From assembly GCA_019055375.1 (NCBI GenBank), contig JAHQIW010005586.1:38886-102885 (forward strand): 64,000 nt of DNA, read 5' to 3'. This document shows, piece after piece, positions 63,918 through 64,000 of the stretch (position 1 is the stretch's first letter; each line of letters opens with the position of its first letter). The translations under genes were made by a program, and so were the position numbers. Origin of the DNA: Parelaphostrongylus tenuis (lineage: Eukaryota; Nematoda; Chromadorea; Rhabditida; Metastrongylidae). Under the pieces are notes generated by a model that was given only the letters and a program-made list of their open reading frames with translations, ran no database searches and had not been told where the DNA came from.

Positions 63918-64000
63918 AAAGAGGCCAGCATGGCCGAGTGGTTGTGATGCTCGTTCGCGGCGCGCGTGGAACCGAGCTCCACCCTCCATCTCTCTGGCAC
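63918..64000 (+). repeat. tRNA-Ser/Leu-like SINE head, copy 2 (cut by window end)
   Basis: GGCCAGCATGGCCGAGTGGTTGTGATGCTCG with the same GGCGCGCGTGGAACCGAGCTCC and CTCCATCTCTCTGGCA. Direct repeat of copy 1 at 221-bp spacing. Confidence 0.6.

Overview
This window is nuclear DNA of a strongylid nematode, most likely a hookworm (Ancylostoma/Necator group). The evidence is AT-rich sequence, many small exons with GTRAGT donors and TTTCAG-type acceptors, AG acceptors placed a few bases before start codons (trans-splicing), a nematode-specific chemoreceptor gene, a two-gene operon, and an intense load of tRNA-derived SINEs, mariner remnants, RTE and Penelope-like retroelements. No RNA gene that I would call functional and no prokaryotic feature was found.

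Most single ORFs in the window are noise. Joining exons by phase gives six genes: (1) an intact 285-codon, six-exon chemoreceptor of the Srx type (7,197-17,908, +) whose fourth intron carries a 3.35 kb RTE retrotransposon with an 11-bp target duplication; (2) ribosomal protein L11 (28,223-29,036, +) with one GC-AG intron and one single-base frameshift; (3) mitochondrial ribosomal protein L55 (32,239-34,420, +) followed after 154 bp by (4) dolichol-phosphate mannosyltransferase DPM1 (34,575-38,917, +), a likely operon; (5) a secreted 193-aa saposin-like protein with 12 cysteines (41,164-48,363, +); (6) the H/ACA snoRNP protein GAR1 (54,651-59,590, -). A 98-codon ORF of unknown function (59,706-60,002, +) lies divergently next to GAR1.

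Between genes 5 and 6 is a segmental duplication. The 3' half of the saposin gene and the convergent 3' half of GAR1 were duplicated in tandem, so the left copy keeps the intact saposin gene with a decayed GAR1 tail (48,897-49,321), and the right copy keeps intact GAR1 with a decayed saposin tail carrying stop codons (52,767-54,483). A third copy of the same convergent junction lies between them in inverted orientation (51,559-51,986). A decayed 3' piece of an Srx gene is also present at 1,150-1,770.

The rest is repeat-derived: a Penelope-like element with a GIY-YIG endonuclease at the left edge; a 500-bp foldback in DPM1 intron 1 whose two arms each fold as a hammerhead ribozyme; a piggyBac-like TTAA-flanked MITE in the MRPL55 intron; long-terminal-inverted-repeat MITEs, some nested in each other; four mariner remnants or deletion derivatives; an LTR-like 5' end; and more than twenty tRNA-derived SINE copies, seven of which nearly fill DPM1 intron 4. 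Stretches in which I see nothing are listed as such.
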